Shown: in pieces, positions 53,726-63,207 of the stretch | Layout: each line of letters begins with the position of its first letter | Position numbering within the stretch: the stretch's first letter is position 1 | NCBI GenBank assembly: GCA_030587435.1 | Contig: JAUQZC010000067.1 | Location: 1-64,000 of the forward strand | DNA: 64,000 nucleotides | Source of the DNA: Candidatus Baldrarchaeota archaeon | Lineage (GTDB): Archaea; Asgardarchaeota; Baldrarchaeia; Baldrarchaeales; DXJG01 | Reading direction: 5' to 3' | The notes under the pieces: model-generated | What the model was told of the DNA's origin: nothing | The model's database searches: none | Seen by the model: only the letters and a program-made list of their open reading frames with translations | Translations under genes and position numbers: made by a program

Positions 53726-54018
53726 TTAGATACCTTGATTGTAAAAGTCATTGCGATTCTTTTTCTTTCTTAAGTCTTTAAGGGCACTTGCAAATGCTAT
53801 TGAACTTACATATACGCTTATAGGTCCTGCACGTGATGTGTCAACAAGATCAATGTTAATTTTCAAAAAGGCGCACCGTGACTCTTTCCTCCTCCTAGAT
53901 GAATGAGGGTTCTATACATGAGATTTCCGCTTATTCCGTCTGGCGCTATTATTATGTTTGCGTTTTCTTTCATCGCATTTTCGATTTTTCGCGATTGAAA
54001 ATATTTTATCCATAATTC
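53726..54018 (-). pseudogene. Decayed MtxX-like (methanogenesis marker 4) gene, frameshifted and 5'-truncated
   Basis: In the 425-bp spacer, minus strand, one frame reads [19 protein letters not shown] then [14 protein letters not shown] and stops at 53863-53865. A single missing base at the adjacent C/T run restores [16 protein letters not shown] then ISVYVSSIAFASALKDL to TAA 53726-53728. The combined text looks like the C-terminal third of phosphotransacetylase-like MtxX. Upstream of about 54018 the frame is closed and nothing similar is seen. It is 33 bp from the marker-2 gene, same strand. Confidence 0.6.
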
Positions 54019-54117
54019 TCATTTTATAGTTGACACCTCAGAGATGATATTTAGCATAACATTAAAGTTAATTAAAATGTTTTTGAATACAAATAGCATT
54101 TACTTGGAGGTGGAATA

Positions 54118-54327
54118 GTGAGTATAGCGATTACAGTTAGGTTACCAAAAAGGTGTATAGAAATCATTGATGAGATGGTTAAGGCTGGAATATTCACATC
54201 AAGAAGCGAAGCAGTAAGGTTTATCGTCAGATATTCTTTGGTTGAAGGTATACATAAAAAATTGCTTCCAAAAAAGAAAGAAGAAAGTGTAAATGTTAAA
54301 GTGTGTAGGAAAGCGGAGGAGGATTAG
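54118..54327 (+). CDS. Ribbon-helix-helix (CopG/NikR-like) DNA-binding protein
   Basis: A 69-residue RHH protein. The strand SIAITVRLPKRCIEIID followed by EMVKAGIFTSRSEAVRFIVRY is the canonical RHH motif. It likely regulates the nitrilase gene just downstream, whose GTG follows its stop by one base. GTG start behind GGAGGTGG. The basic C-terminus may add DNA contacts. Confidence 0.85.
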   Translation: MSIAITVRLPKRCIEIIDEMVKAGIFTSRSEAVRFIVRYSLVEGIHKKLLPKKKEESVNVKVCRKAEED

Positions 54328-54328
54328 T

Positions 54329-55138
54329 GTGAAGCTACGTGTTGCCGCAGTACAGATAGCACCCAAATTAGGCAATTTAGAGGAAAACATCGTAAAAACA
54401 TGCGCGTTCATAGAGAAAGCTGTGGAACAGGGAGCAAGACTTATAGTTCTTCCAGAATTATCTAATTCAGGTTACAATTTTAAAAATAGACAACAGGCTT
54501 TAGAATGTTCAGAGCCAATACCAAATGGGCCAACTATAAAAGAATGGGAGAAACTAGCTAGAAGACATAATGTATGGATTATAGGTGGAATAAATGAAAG
54601 ATATAAAGATAAATTGTACAATTCAGCCGTGATTTTAGGTCCAGAAGGGTATGTCGGAAAATATAGAAAACTCCACTTGTTTGCTAAGGAAAAATTTATT
54701 TTCCAGCCAGGTGATTTACAACTAGAGGCCATAAAAACTGGAGATTTTACTTTTGGAGTTATGATTTGCTTTGACTGGGCATTTCCAGAAGTTGCACGGG
54801 TTCTTACTTTAAAGAGTGCAGAAATTGTATGTCATCCCGCAAATCTGGTTTTACCCTATGGTCAAAAAGCAATGCAAATAAGAGCACTTGAAAACCACGT
54901 TTTTACGATAACTGCAAATAGAGTTGGTAAAGAGAAAGATCTCATGTTCACGGGTCAAAGCCAAATAACCGACGTGAAGGGAGAAGTATTAGCTAAGGGG
55001 AGTAAAAATAAAGAGGAAATAATAACTGCCGAGGTAAACATAGATGAAGCAAGGAATAAGAAAATAACTCCTTACAATGACCTTCTAAAAGATAGACGCC
55101 CTGAATACTATTCGCTTCTAGCAACTAGTATAGGATAA
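54329..55138 (+). CDS. Carbon-nitrogen hydrolase (nitrilase superfamily)
   Basis: A 269-residue amidase-type enzyme with the catalytic triad in place: Glu43 (LPELSNSGY), Lys114 (KYRKLHLF) and Cys147 (MICFDWAFPE). Substrate is unknown; archaeal members hydrolyse amides or deaminated glutathione-like compounds. GTG 54329 with GGAGG seven bases upstream; the ORF could extend to 54293, but that overlaps the RHH gene. Likely co-regulated with it. Confidence 0.9.
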   Translation: MKLRVAAVQIAPKLGNLEENIVKTCAFIEKAVEQGARLIVLPELSNSGYNFKNRQQALECSEPIPNGPTIKEWEKLARRHNVWIIGGINERYKDKLYNSAVILGPEGYVGKYRKLHLFAKEKFIFQPGDLQLEAIKTGDFTFGVMICFDWAFPEVARVLTLKSAEIVCHPANLVLPYGQKAMQIRALENHVFTITANRVGKEKDLMFTGQSQITDVKGEVLAKGSKNKEEIITAEVNIDEARNKKITPYNDLLKDRRPEYYSLLATSIG

Positions 55139-55555
55139 AACCTTAACATAGATTTGTAATTTAAAGTAATTCCACATTACGCTGAACTTGTTTTCTTGTA
55201 CCATATTGCAAATGTGTTCCTGGTTTCACAAGATTTGAATACATGTGAGACGTTATACGTGTTAATCATCAGCTTCCAGCAACTTGTAATTTGACCACTT
55301 TTAACGAAATATTAAGTTTTGGTTTTGTTTTGGTTGATTTGAATTTAGTCAAATAAAATATCATATAGATTTTGATGAAAAACACAGCTCCCAATTAAAA
55401 TGTCAAAGAAACACTTATATCCTTGTTTTTCAACTTAAAACCACCATAAAAAATCAAAGCGAAAATAAACAAATAAAAAGAAGAAAGAAGCTCTATAAAC
55501 TTTATATGAAAAATTTAAAAACAAATGCAACTATTTTCTAGTGAGGTGGGCTTGA
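55139..55555. other. Intergenic region, promoter of malic enzyme presumed
   Basis: 417 bp, very AT-rich, and densest in A-runs toward the 3' end. It presumably holds the malic enzyme promoter. I see no gene, repeat or stable RNA in it. Confidence 0.5.
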
Positions 55556-56923
55556 ATGAAAAAATTATCAGTTGAAGAACTTCTTGAAAAGGCCAAAAAA
55601 CCAGCAAAACTAGCACTAGCATACCACCCATTCTACCAAGGAAAACTACAAGTAATGCCAAAGTGCGCTATAAGAAATATGTATGACTTCAGTATATGGT
55701 ACACTCCTGGGGTTGCTGCGCCATGTAGAGAAATCCATAAGGACCCTGAGTTATCTTTTGAATACACTAACAGGTGGAATTACGTTGCGGTTGTAAGCGA
55801 TGGAACTAGAGTTCTTGGGCTAGGTGATATCGGTCCTGAAGCAGCCATGCCAGTCATGGAAGGAAAAGCTATACTTTTCAAATATTTAGGTGGTGTTGAT
55901 GCTTTTCCGATTTGTTTAGCAACAAAAGATCCCGATGATATTATAACGGCACTTAAATGGCTTGAACCGACATTTGGTGGAATTAACTTAGAAGATATTG
56001 CAAAACCGAAATGTTTCCATATACTTGAAAAGGCTCGTGAAGAACTAAATATTCCAGTTTGGCATGATGATCAGCAGGGAACCGCAACAGTAGTGCTTGC
56101 TGGATTAATAAACGCTTTAAAGATAGTAGGTAAGAAAATGGATGAAATCACGGTTGCCATGGTTGGTGCCGGTGCAGCTAACTATAGGACAGCTGTTGTT
56201 CTCATTAAAGCAGGGGTTAAACCTGGAAATATTATTATGGTCGATAGTAAAGGTATTTTGCATCAAAATAGGAAAGACATTGAGGCTAAAAAGGATGAAA
56301 ATCCGTGGAAGTGGGAAATGTGTGTTAAGACTAATGCTGAGGGAAGAGAAGGTGGAATCCCAGAAGCAATGAAAGGCGTGGATGTTTGTATAGCTGCGTC
56401 CAGACCTGGCCCTGGTGTAATAAAGCCTGAATGGGTTAGTAACATGGCAGATGATGCAATCGTCTTTGCGTGTGCAAATCCAATACCTGAGATCTGGCCT
56501 TGGGAAGCCAAGGAAGCTGGAGCTAGAATTGTCGCAACGGGTAGATCAGATTTCCCGAACCAAATTAATAATTCTCTAGGATTCCCAGGTATATTTAGAG
56601 GAGTTCTTGATGTAAAGGCTAGAACCATCACAGATGATATGTGTATTGCGGCTGCAAACGCGCTAGCTGAATATGCTGAAGAAAAAGGTATTCACGAAGA
56701 TTACATAGTACCTACTATGGAAGAGTGGGATGTTTATCCACGAGAAGCAGTCGCATGCGCATTGGAATCTATTAAGGAAGGAGTTGCTAGAGTTAAGCTG
56801 AGTAAACAAGAACTTTGGGAAAGAGCAACAACAATAATAAAAAGAGCTCGAGAAGCCACTCACCTACTAATGAAAGAGGGATTAATTCCACCGCCGCCAG
56901 AAGAAGAGGTATTAAAAAAATAG
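55556..56923 (+). CDS. Malic enzyme (malate dehydrogenase, oxaloacetate-decarboxylating)
   Basis: A 455-residue enzyme that converts malate to pyruvate and CO2 with NAD(P)+. It shows YTPGVAAPCREI, the divalent-metal aspartate in WHDDQQGTA, and a Rossmann VAMVGAGAANYRTA. Metal residues in FACANPIPE and the C-terminal NQINNSLGFPGIFRG are intact. It may feed anaplerosis or pyruvate supply. GAGGTGGG precedes the ATG. No cofactor discrimination can be made safely. Confidence 0.95.
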   Translation: MKKLSVEELLEKAKKPAKLALAYHPFYQGKLQVMPKCAIRNMYDFSIWYTPGVAAPCREIHKDPELSFEYTNRWNYVAVVSDGTRVLGLGDIGPEAAMPVMEGKAILFKYLGGVDAFPICLATKDPDDIITALKWLEPTFGGINLEDIAKPKCFHILEKAREELNIPVWHDDQQGTATVVLAGLINALKIVGKKMDEITVAMVGAGAANYRTAVVLIKAGVKPGNIIMVDSKGILHQNRKDIEAKKDENPWKWEMCVKTNAEGREGGIPEAMKGVDVCIAASRPGPGVIKPEWVSNMADDAIVFACANPIPEIWPWEAKEAGARIVATGRSDFPNQINNSLGFPGIFRGVLDVKARTITDDMCIAAANALAEYAEEKGIHEDYIVPTMEEWDVYPREAVACALESIKEGVARVKLSKQELWERATTIIKRAREATHLLMKEGLIPPPPEEEVLKK

Positions 56924-56982
56924 ATTAATCTATTTCTTTAAAATTTCTTTATTTTGTACTTTAAAAAGAAAAATAAGAAAGA

Positions 56983-57336
56983 TTAGACATCAATTACCAT
57001 TCTTTCTTTGTCATAATCTGCTAGTTCAAATTCCCGCGTTAGTTTTATGGCCTCTCGGGGACAAGACTCCTCACATTGCGCGCAGTATAAACATCTACTG
57101 TAGATGAATTTTGGTCGTTTTTTGAGCTTTGTTCGTTCATCTTCTACCATTTCAATAGCTCCAGCTGGACAGTCTCTAGAACATAAGCCGCATCCGATAC
57201 ATTTCTCTATGTTAAATTCGATTTTTCCACGGTACCCTTCTGGAACCTCTACCTTAACAAAAGGATACATTTCAGTGGCTGGTTTTTTAGATATGTGGTT
57301 TAGTAATTCTTTTTCAAGTGTCCCAGGAACAGGCAT
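56983..57336 (-). CDS. NuoI-like 2[4Fe-4S] ferredoxin subunit
   Basis: A 117-residue iron-sulfur protein. Two CxxCxxCxxxC sets are visible (46/49/52/56 and 82/85/88/92). It would pass electrons to the membrane [NiFe] large subunit. It is the last gene of the cluster, starting 1 bp after the NuoH-like gene. The N-terminal 40 residues have no cluster. GGGGGT lies before the ATG. Confidence 0.9.
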   Translation of the reverse strand: MPVPGTLEKELLNHISKKPATEMYPFVKVEVPEGYRGKIEFNIEKCIGCGLCSRDCPAGAIEMVEDERTKLKKRPKFIYSRCLYCAQCEESCPREAIKLTREFELADYDKERMVIDV

Positions 57337-57337
57337 T

Positions 57338-58333
57338 TTAGATTACCCCCAAAAATATGAGAAGTTGGACAGCTAAGATTTGTAGTACTGCAAATGGTAT
57401 GAGATATTTCCAGAACCCTCGAACCACTTGATCTATTCTGTATCTAGCAAATAAGGATCTAAGGTTGCTTAGGATAAACATTACTACTAGGGTTTTAATT
57501 ATGAACCATATTGTGTAGAATACTGGCTCTAAACCTGGGATTGATGGTCCATATGGGCCGCCAAGAAAGAGAGCCACAGCAAGTCCCGAGACAAAGACCA
57601 TTTTTAGGTCTGTTGCAAGCCTGAAAAAGGCTAATTTTTTACCGCTATATTCTACTTGCCAGCCAGCTACAATTTCAGTTTCTGCTTCTGGAACGTCAAA
57701 TGGAATTTTTTCCAATTTTGCAAGAGAGCTTATGAGATAGATTATAAATGCGACTGGTACGATAACTATTAGGGGTAGCTTTAACGTGTTTACTTGATAT
57801 GTAACTATGTTGACAATTTCTAGGCTTCGTGTAGCGAGAGCTACTGAGATTACGGATAGAGCAAATGGTATTTCGTAGGCAACGAACTGTAGTCCAGTTC
57901 TCTCTGTACCGACGATTGAGAATCTGTTGCCAGAGAAGTACCCAGCGAACATTATTAACAGTCCAAATACTGTGGAAATGAATAGTACAAGCAAGAGGTC
58001 TCCTGGTAAACTTAGTATCCCGGATAGTGAGGCTATAGGTATAAATAGCAACGTAAACAGTGACACGACAAGTGTCAGTAGGGGTGTTACTGTAAACCCA
58101 AATTTATCAGCTCCAGCAGGTGTAATATCTTCCTTTGCGAGTAGTTTTATGAAGTCAGCAAAGGGCTGAAGTACACCTTTTGGCCCTGTTAGTAGAGGCC
58201 CGATTCTATTTTGGAATCTGGCATATAGTTTTCTGTCAAACCACTCCAAGAACCAACCGTAAGCAATACAGAAAAGAGCTCCTGGAAACAGTATAAATTT
58301 TAAAATTAAAATGAGTAGTTCTATTGTTTCCAT
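57338..58333 (-). CDS. NuoH/EchB-like membrane subunit
   Basis: A 331-residue multi-span protein of the NuoH (HycD/EchB) family. GPKGVLQPFADFIKLLAKED is the conserved loop; about eight membrane spans follow, with the EIPFAL and DVPEAETE loops. It anchors the hydrogenase module and takes part in ion translocation. It starts with a 13-bp overlap with the large-subunit gene, with GAGGG upstream. Confidence 0.93.
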   Translation of the reverse strand: METIELLILILKFILFPGALFCIAYGWFLEWFDRKLYARFQNRIGPLLTGPKGVLQPFADFIKLLAKEDITPAGADKFGFTVTPLLTLVVSLFTLLFIPIASLSGILSLPGDLLLVLFISTVFGLLIMFAGYFSGNRFSIVGTERTGLQFVAYEIPFALSVISVALATRSLEIVNIVTYQVNTLKLPLIVIVPVAFIIYLISSLAKLEKIPFDVPEAETEIVAGWQVEYSGKKLAFFRLATDLKMVFVSGLAVALFLGGPYGPSIPGLEPVFYTIWFIIKTLVVMFILSNLRSLFARYRIDQVVRGFWKYLIPFAVLQILAVQLLIFLGVI

Positions 58334-59550
58334 CTTTCCCTCACCACTTCTTTACCATGTTCCTTATACCATTTAATTGAATATATTCTTAGTTGTTCCT
58401 TGTCCCAAACCCATGTTTTTTCAGAATTCTCATCTATGAAGAGTGCACGATCCATACATGCGAAGCAAGGGTCAATTCCAGCGAGCACTATGGGTATGTC
58501 GGCGATGTATCCTCCTTTAAGCATTTCGGCAACTGGAAGCAAGTTGGCAAGTGTTGGTGTACGAACTTTAAGTCTTTCAGGTTTATCAGTGCCATTTGAT
58601 TTTATGTAGTATAAGAGTTCGCCTCTTGGCGCTTCAACTCTTCCAAGAACTTCGTTTTCAGCTATTTTACGAGCAAATTTAGTTCTTATTTCTCCTGAAG
58701 GCAAGTTTTCAAGTATCCATCGACTCATTAAAATGCTCTGAATAGTTTCGTCAACACGTACAAGAATTCTAGCAAGCACATCGCAAGTGTCGTAAACTAT
58801 TACCTCAAAGGGTACTTCGTCGTACGCTCCGTAAGGATCATCTCTACGTATATCCACGTCAACTCCAGATGCGCGAGCTGTCGGACCGACTGCATTAAGT
58901 TTTAATGTTTTTTCTTTTGATAATATTCCTACGTTTGCAGCCCTAGCTAGGATTGTTTGTTCTTTCATGCAAACTTCTTTATAGTATTTTGTTCTTTCCT
59001 CGAGTACATCTAGTCCTTTTAATATTTTATGTTTTAATTCATCTGAAATGTCTCTACGAACTCCTCCCACAGTACTCATCGCGTAATTTACTCTATTTCC
59101 TGAGATCATTTCTAGTAGACTCATGACTACTTCTCGATCGCGCCAAATTAACATGAAGAGCGTATCAAATCCTATTTCATGTGCGGCGACGCCAAGCCAT
59201 AATAGGTGACTGTGAATACGTTCTAATTCCCAGATTAACGTTCTAATATATACTCCTCTCGGAGGAGCAGTAATACCGGCGAGTTCTTCGACCGTTTGAG
59301 CGTAACAACCTTGATGTGCAGCACTACAGATACCGCAAATTCTTTCACAGAGATATAAGTTCTGGATATAGGTTTTTGATTCCGCTAGTTTTTCAATTCC
59401 TCGGTGAGTATAACCTATTCTAAAATCTACATCTATAACTTTCTCTCCATCAACAGTGAACGTGAAGTTTTCAAATTCTTTAAGGGCCGGGTGTTGCGGG
59501 CCTACGGGTATTTTAAACACTCGTTTTTCTTCAACTTCTTCTTCCAACAT
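58321..59550 (-). CDS. [NiFe] hydrogenase large subunit / NuoD-like
   Basis: A 409-residue subunit. N-terminal ligands C72 and C75 occur in ERICGICS, and C-terminal ligands C362 and C365 in DPCFACMDR. All four Ni-Fe cysteines are thus kept, unlike complex I NuoD. It also shows RIHSHLLWLGV and RAPRGELLYYI-type features. Group 4 membrane hydrogenases couple H2 with ferredoxin. It follows NuoC-like and precedes NuoH-like subunits. ATG 59550 behind GGAGG. Confidence 0.93.
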   Translation of the reverse strand: MLEEEVEEKRVFKIPVGPQHPALKEFENFTFTVDGEKVIDVDFRIGYTHRGIEKLAESKTYIQNLYLCERICGICSAAHQGCYAQTVEELAGITAPPRGVYIRTLIWELERIHSHLLWLGVAAHEIGFDTLFMLIWRDREVVMSLLEMISGNRVNYAMSTVGGVRRDISDELKHKILKGLDVLEERTKYYKEVCMKEQTILARAANVGILSKEKTLKLNAVGPTARASGVDVDIRRDDPYGAYDEVPFEVIVYDTCDVLARILVRVDETIQSILMSRWILENLPSGEIRTKFARKIAENEVLGRVEAPRGELLYYIKSNGTDKPERLKVRTPTLANLLPVAEMLKGGYIADIPIVLAGIDPCFACMDRALFIDENSEKTWVWDKEQLRIYSIKWYKEHGKEVVRERWKQ

Positions 59551-59567
59551 TTTCACCTCCCAGAATA

Positions 59568-60038
59568 TTATTTAACTTGCTCAGGTTTCCAATCTTTTCT
59601 GAGCGGATGAACTCCTTCAGGCCAGTCTTCGGGTAGCAATAGACGTTTAAGGCTTGGATGACCTTCGAATGTTACCCCGATAAGGTCGTAAACTTCTCTC
59701 TCATAAACGAGTGCTGACGGAAAGATATCTGAGACTGTACCGATTTTTGGATTGGACTTGGGAATCTCTGTTCCTATTGTTATACTTAACTTATTTTTAG
59801 GCTCTAGAAGATGATATAAAAGTTCTATTTTTTCGCCCTTATCTACTCCACTTATAGTTGATAAATGATAAGCATTCCACTTTTCCAATGCATATTTTAA
59901 TGCTTCTTTATAAGCATCCATTGTTACCCTTACGAAAACTCGACCTTTACGTTGAACATAGCCGTCTACAAATTTATCTCCCAGAAACTTCTTGAGATTT
60001 TCAAGCACCTGATTTTCAAGCGATAATTCCTCACTCAT
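59568..60038 (-). CDS. NuoC-like subunit
   Basis: A 156-residue subunit of the complex-I/hydrogenase type. It has the VYEREVYDLIGVTFEGHPSLKRLLLPEDWPEGVHPLRKDW signature in the C-terminal half (quoted in parts: EREVYDLIGV, HPLRKDW). It lines the interface of the large subunit. It is separate, not fused with NuoD. GGGAGG precedes the ATG. It follows the NuoB-like gene by 16 bp. Confidence 0.9.
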   Translation of the reverse strand: MSEELSLENQVLENLKKFLGDKFVDGYVQRKGRVFVRVTMDAYKEALKYALEKWNAYHLSTISGVDKGEKIELLYHLLEPKNKLSITIGTEIPKSNPKIGTVSDIFPSALVYEREVYDLIGVTFEGHPSLKRLLLPEDWPEGVHPLRKDWKPEQVK

Positions 60039-60054
60039 TTTTACCTCCCCTTCC

Positions 60055-60489
60055 TCACAATTTTTGTAATTTTTCTAATAACTTTACAACTCCGTGAATT
60101 ATCGCTTCCGGTTTAGGTGGACAACCAGGCACAAAAACGTCAACTGGTATCACTTCGTCTACTCCAGCTACTACACCGTATCCTCCACGGAAAACTCCCC
60201 CAGTCATGGTGCACGTGCCTACGGCCAAGACAAATTTCGGATCTGACATTTGATTATATATTCTTACCAGTCTCTTCTTGGTCTGTCTGGTTACTGGTCC
60301 CGTTACTACTAGTACATCTGCGTGTCTAGGACTTCCTTTAAGGAGAATTCCAAAACGTTCAACATCAAATCTGGGGGTTAGCGCTGCGATAACTTCGATG
60401 TCACATCCGTTACAGCCGCCAGAGTTGTAGTGAATTATCCAAGGAGATTTTATTCTGGCCCATTTCACAAGTTTACCTAATACTGCCAT
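60055..60489 (-). CDS. NuoB-like small subunit (proximal Fe-S cluster)
   Basis: A protein of about 144 residues binding one [4Fe-4S]. It shows SGGCNGCD (C26, C29), VGTCTMTGG and VPGCPPKPEA as ligands. It passes electrons to the Ni-Fe site. ATG 60489 is preferred, since GGTGG is upstream; a GTG at 60498 would overlap the NuoA-like gene. Second in the A-B-C-D-H-I cluster. Confidence 0.92.
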   Translation of the reverse strand: MAVLGKLVKWARIKSPWIIHYNSGGCNGCDIEVIAALTPRFDVERFGILLKGSPRHADVLVVTGPVTRQTKKRLVRIYNQMSDPKFVLAVGTCTMTGGVFRGGYGVVAGVDEVIPVDVFVPGCPPKPEAIIHGVVKLLEKLQKL

Positions 60490-60491
60490 TT

Positions 60492-60806
60492 CTACCACCT
60501 TGGTATTTGCAAAAGGGTTAGGAAAACTATGATTGCATATGCTGCAACCACATAAAACGAAAAGGAGAACATGGATAATGCTAATATAAGAGTTGCTATT
60601 TCGAAAAGCACAAAGAAGGCAATGTAGTAAAAGTTATGAATATACATCTGGATCTTTTCGGGTGGGTAGTCTTCACCGCACGCGTAGGGAGCAGTTTTTT
60701 CAGGGTTTTCCTCGCTTGGAGGAGCTATTTTTTTCCCTAGAAGGTAGAATACGACTGCTATGAGCAAACAAATTAATAGTCCGACCCAAGTTGCTAAGGC
60801 TTGCAT
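60492..60806 (-). CDS. NuoA-like membrane subunit
   Basis: A 104-residue protein with three membrane spans. YACGEDYPPEK and FYYIAFFVLFEIATLI are hallmarks of NuoA/FpoA. It is first in the cluster. NuoA is usual in complex I and Fpo, but rare beside a [NiFe] large subunit with all cysteines, so this mix is worth attention. GGAGG precedes the ATG. Confidence 0.85.
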   Translation of the reverse strand: MQALATWVGLLICLLIAVVFYLLGKKIAPPSEENPEKTAPYACGEDYPPEKIQMYIHNFYYIAFFVLFEIATLILALSMFSFSFYVVAAYAIIVFLTLLQIPRW

Positions 60807-61220
60807 ATCACTAAACCTCCAGCAGTCCTAACACTCAGCCAACTACTAACTTCATTCATCTAATAAAAGTGTATCGATTGGATAAAGATGAATCCCTATT
60901 AAATTCTGTCACAAATATAATGATGGATACGCAGTCTATTAATAAATTTCCTAATATTATAATAATTATGCAATTTACGAATTTGTAAATAGCAGCTATG
61001 TTAGTTTTAAATTAGAGGTAGGATTGAATTAAGACCCATATGTTATCTTATTCTTATTGTGTATTAACATTCTAAGTGTTGAATGTTAAGCCCATTGTTT
61101 TGCATACTCTTGCTGTAACTCAATTTTGTGAACATTATACGCTATTACTTAAGACTTATTCAACTACACCTTACTAAATTCACAGATTTATGCGATATAA
61201 ACGAGAGGAAGAATGTGAGT
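60807..61220. other. Intergenic region, promoter of the A-B-C-D-H-I cluster presumed
   Basis: 414 bp, AT-rich. It presumably carries the promoter for the membrane complex operon. No ORF or repeat stands out. Confidence 0.45.
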
Positions 61221-62162
61221 CTAGTTTTTAATAATTTTACTTTTTAGTCTACAAAATGAACATATTTCTGTCGATGTTGGCATTCCACATAGCTTGCAGG
61301 TAGTTAACTCTTTTTCTTCTTCGATTTTTTGCTTGTTTTGTAGTATGGGTTTGAGTTTCTTGTGGAACCCTCTAACCATGGTTAGAATTGCGCCTGGCCT
61401 TATGCTCTCGAGTTGAATTAAAATATTTTTTAACTGCAACGTAGATGCTTCTTTTGCATATGGGCAAGCTATATCAATATATTCCAGATTTTTGAACGTC
61501 ACGTAAAGAGATATCTCATCTTCGTAAATTTCGAAGAGAGGTTTTACTCTGCCTATAAGTAGCTTATTGAATGTTGGCTGAATTGGAGACAGTCTGGAGA
61601 GAAGTTTAATATCCATGTTTACGAAGTTTTGAAGGATAAAAGATGCTTCGTCGTTGAGGTTATGCCCAGTTGCAACCTTATCAGCTGATAATTCAATAGC
61701 TTTTCTATTAAGTACATATCTTTTAATTAAGCCACAAACAGAACAAATAGGTCTTTTTAATCGCTTAGAAAAAACATCATCTAACGAAAAGCCATATTCA
61801 TTTTTTATTTTTACTGTAATGAGATCTAATCCAAGTTTTTCACAGTTTTTCCTAGCTATCTCACCGCTGAGTTGAGAATATTTGTTAAGTTGAATTCCTA
61901 GGTCTATGAAAAGCGGTATAATTTCAAATTTTAATTCTTTTTGTAAATCTTTAAGTATGTGAAGAAGGGCGATGCTATCCTTTCCACCGCTAACACCAAG
62001 AAGAATTCTCTCCCCCTCCTGAATCATTCTGTACTTTTTTACAGTTTTGAATACTCTTTTCTCAAGATATTCCACAAAGTGTTTCTTGCACAGCGGAAGA
62101 CCAGAGTATTTTATCGTCGTCGCAGCGAATTCGGAGCAAAATCTACAAAACTTACGTCGCAT
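61221..62162 (-). CDS. TtuA/Ncs6-type tRNA 2-thiolation enzyme
   Basis: A protein of about 313 residues that adds sulfur to tRNA (m5s2U54 or wobble s2U type). A zinc ribbon begins the protein (CRFC...LCKKH). The PP-loop GVSGGKDSIALLHI is at about 55. Fe-S cysteines in PICSVCG, and a C-terminal zinc motif CKLCGMP...CSFC, complete the TtuA layout. Relatives take sulfur from ubiquitin-like carriers. ATG 62162 has GGAGG upstream; ATG 62186 is longer. Confidence 0.88.
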   Translation of the reverse strand: MRRKFCRFCSEFAATTIKYSGLPLCKKHFVEYLEKRVFKTVKKYRMIQEGERILLGVSGGKDSIALLHILKDLQKELKFEIIPLFIDLGIQLNKYSQLSGEIARKNCEKLGLDLITVKIKNEYGFSLDDVFSKRLKRPICSVCGLIKRYVLNRKAIELSADKVATGHNLNDEASFILQNFVNMDIKLLSRLSPIQPTFNKLLIGRVKPLFEIYEDEISLYVTFKNLEYIDIACPYAKEASTLQLKNILIQLESIRPGAILTMVRGFHKKLKPILQNKQKIEEEKELTTCKLCGMPTSTEICSFCRLKSKIIKN

Positions 62163-62186
62163 CTTAACCTCCAACCTTAATAACAT

Positions 62187-62584
62187 CGTCTACAAATAAA
62201 TCCTACATCCACCTATAATTTTCTATTTTCTTAGAGTACGAACATAATTATTTTGTTTCGAAAAAGCAAGAAGTACAGAACCGTATGGAACTTAGAAGAA
62301 TATTTGGACAAAGAAAATGAGAAGATTACTAGAGCTAGTAATGTTTACTATTTGAAATTAAGGTTAGAAAAAACTTAGAATATTGACCAAACTAAGACAT
62401 TGTTTGTAACTAATTTAAGTTATTAAGTTAAGTAAAGAAAGAAAAGAAATTTTTGTATGTCAGAGTTATTATAATATGTTAACTTAGTTTATGCTCATTC
62501 TCATTATTAAATACGCATAGAGACTTAACCTAAATAAATCAATGAAAAATAATATAGTCATTAAAAGGGTAAATAAAAGACACT
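62187..62584. other. Intergenic region, no supportable gene
   Basis: 398 bp, AT-rich. Two short overlapping open frames around 62230-62380 lack ribosome sites and family signatures, so I do not call them. Confidence 0.45.
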
Positions 62585-63202
62585 TTATGTTTTGAATAGA
62601 ACATTTGCTACACTTACACGGAGTTGTTCTCGTACTCTTTCAAGTCTTGCTTCAAAAGTGTTATCTAGTGTAAAGGACTGATCTAATGATCTGACTATTG
62701 CTCCTCCAATACTTTTGACTTTGTCCTTTGAGATAACAATTGAGGTTGCTGTTCCTGTTTGTTTTTCGATCTCTTTAGCTATTTTAGATAGATCTGGCTC
62801 TATATTTGTGTTTTCCGATAGAAGAACCTCTAAGTTACCTCCACCTATCGTTATTGCGGCATCTTTGATTAAGTTTTCTAGGACCTCTTTATATTCTGGG
62901 GTTTGACAAAATTCCTTTAGCCTTTCCAGAGCTGTGTCGAAAGCATTTGATATAACTTCTTCTTTTGCGTTAAGTAACTTCAATCTAGCTTCTAGCCTTG
63001 CTTCCGACATTATACGGCGAGCGCGAGCTTCTGCATCCGCTTTTCGTCTATTGATTATTTCATTGACTTCTTTTTCAGCTTCCCTTTTAGCTTCATCGAG
63101 TATTTTTCGGGCTTTTTCTTTCGCTTTTGCAATTATTTCTTCGGCCTTTGCCTTTGCTTCATTAATAATTATTTCTTCGATTTTTTCTATTTGCTCGCTC
63201 AA
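62585..63202 (-). CDS. atpE: A-type ATP synthase subunit E
   Basis: A protein of about 205 residues, the peripheral stalk of the A/V-type ATPase. The long N-terminal coiled coil has repeated AKAKAEEIIAKAKEKARK and EARARRIMSEARLEARL. The C-terminal globular part has IGGGNLEVLLSEN and SIGGAIVRS. TTG 63202 is chosen over GTG 63211 because GGAGT lies nine bases upstream. It follows atpH by 5 bp. The other ATPase subunits lie outside this window. Confidence 0.92.
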   Translation of the reverse strand: MSEQIEKIEEIIINEAKAKAEEIIAKAKEKARKILDEAKREAEKEVNEIINRRKADAEARARRIMSEARLEARLKLLNAKEEVISNAFDTALERLKEFCQTPEYKEVLENLIKDAAITIGGGNLEVLLSENTNIEPDLSKIAKEIEKQTGTATSIVISKDKVKSIGGAIVRSLDQSFTLDNTFEARLERVREQLRVSVANVLFKT

Positions 63203-63207
63203 GCATT

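Noticed and set aside
62230..62380. Short ORFs on the plus strand
   Set aside because: Two overlapping frames are open by chance in AT-rich DNA, with no ribosome site or family pattern.
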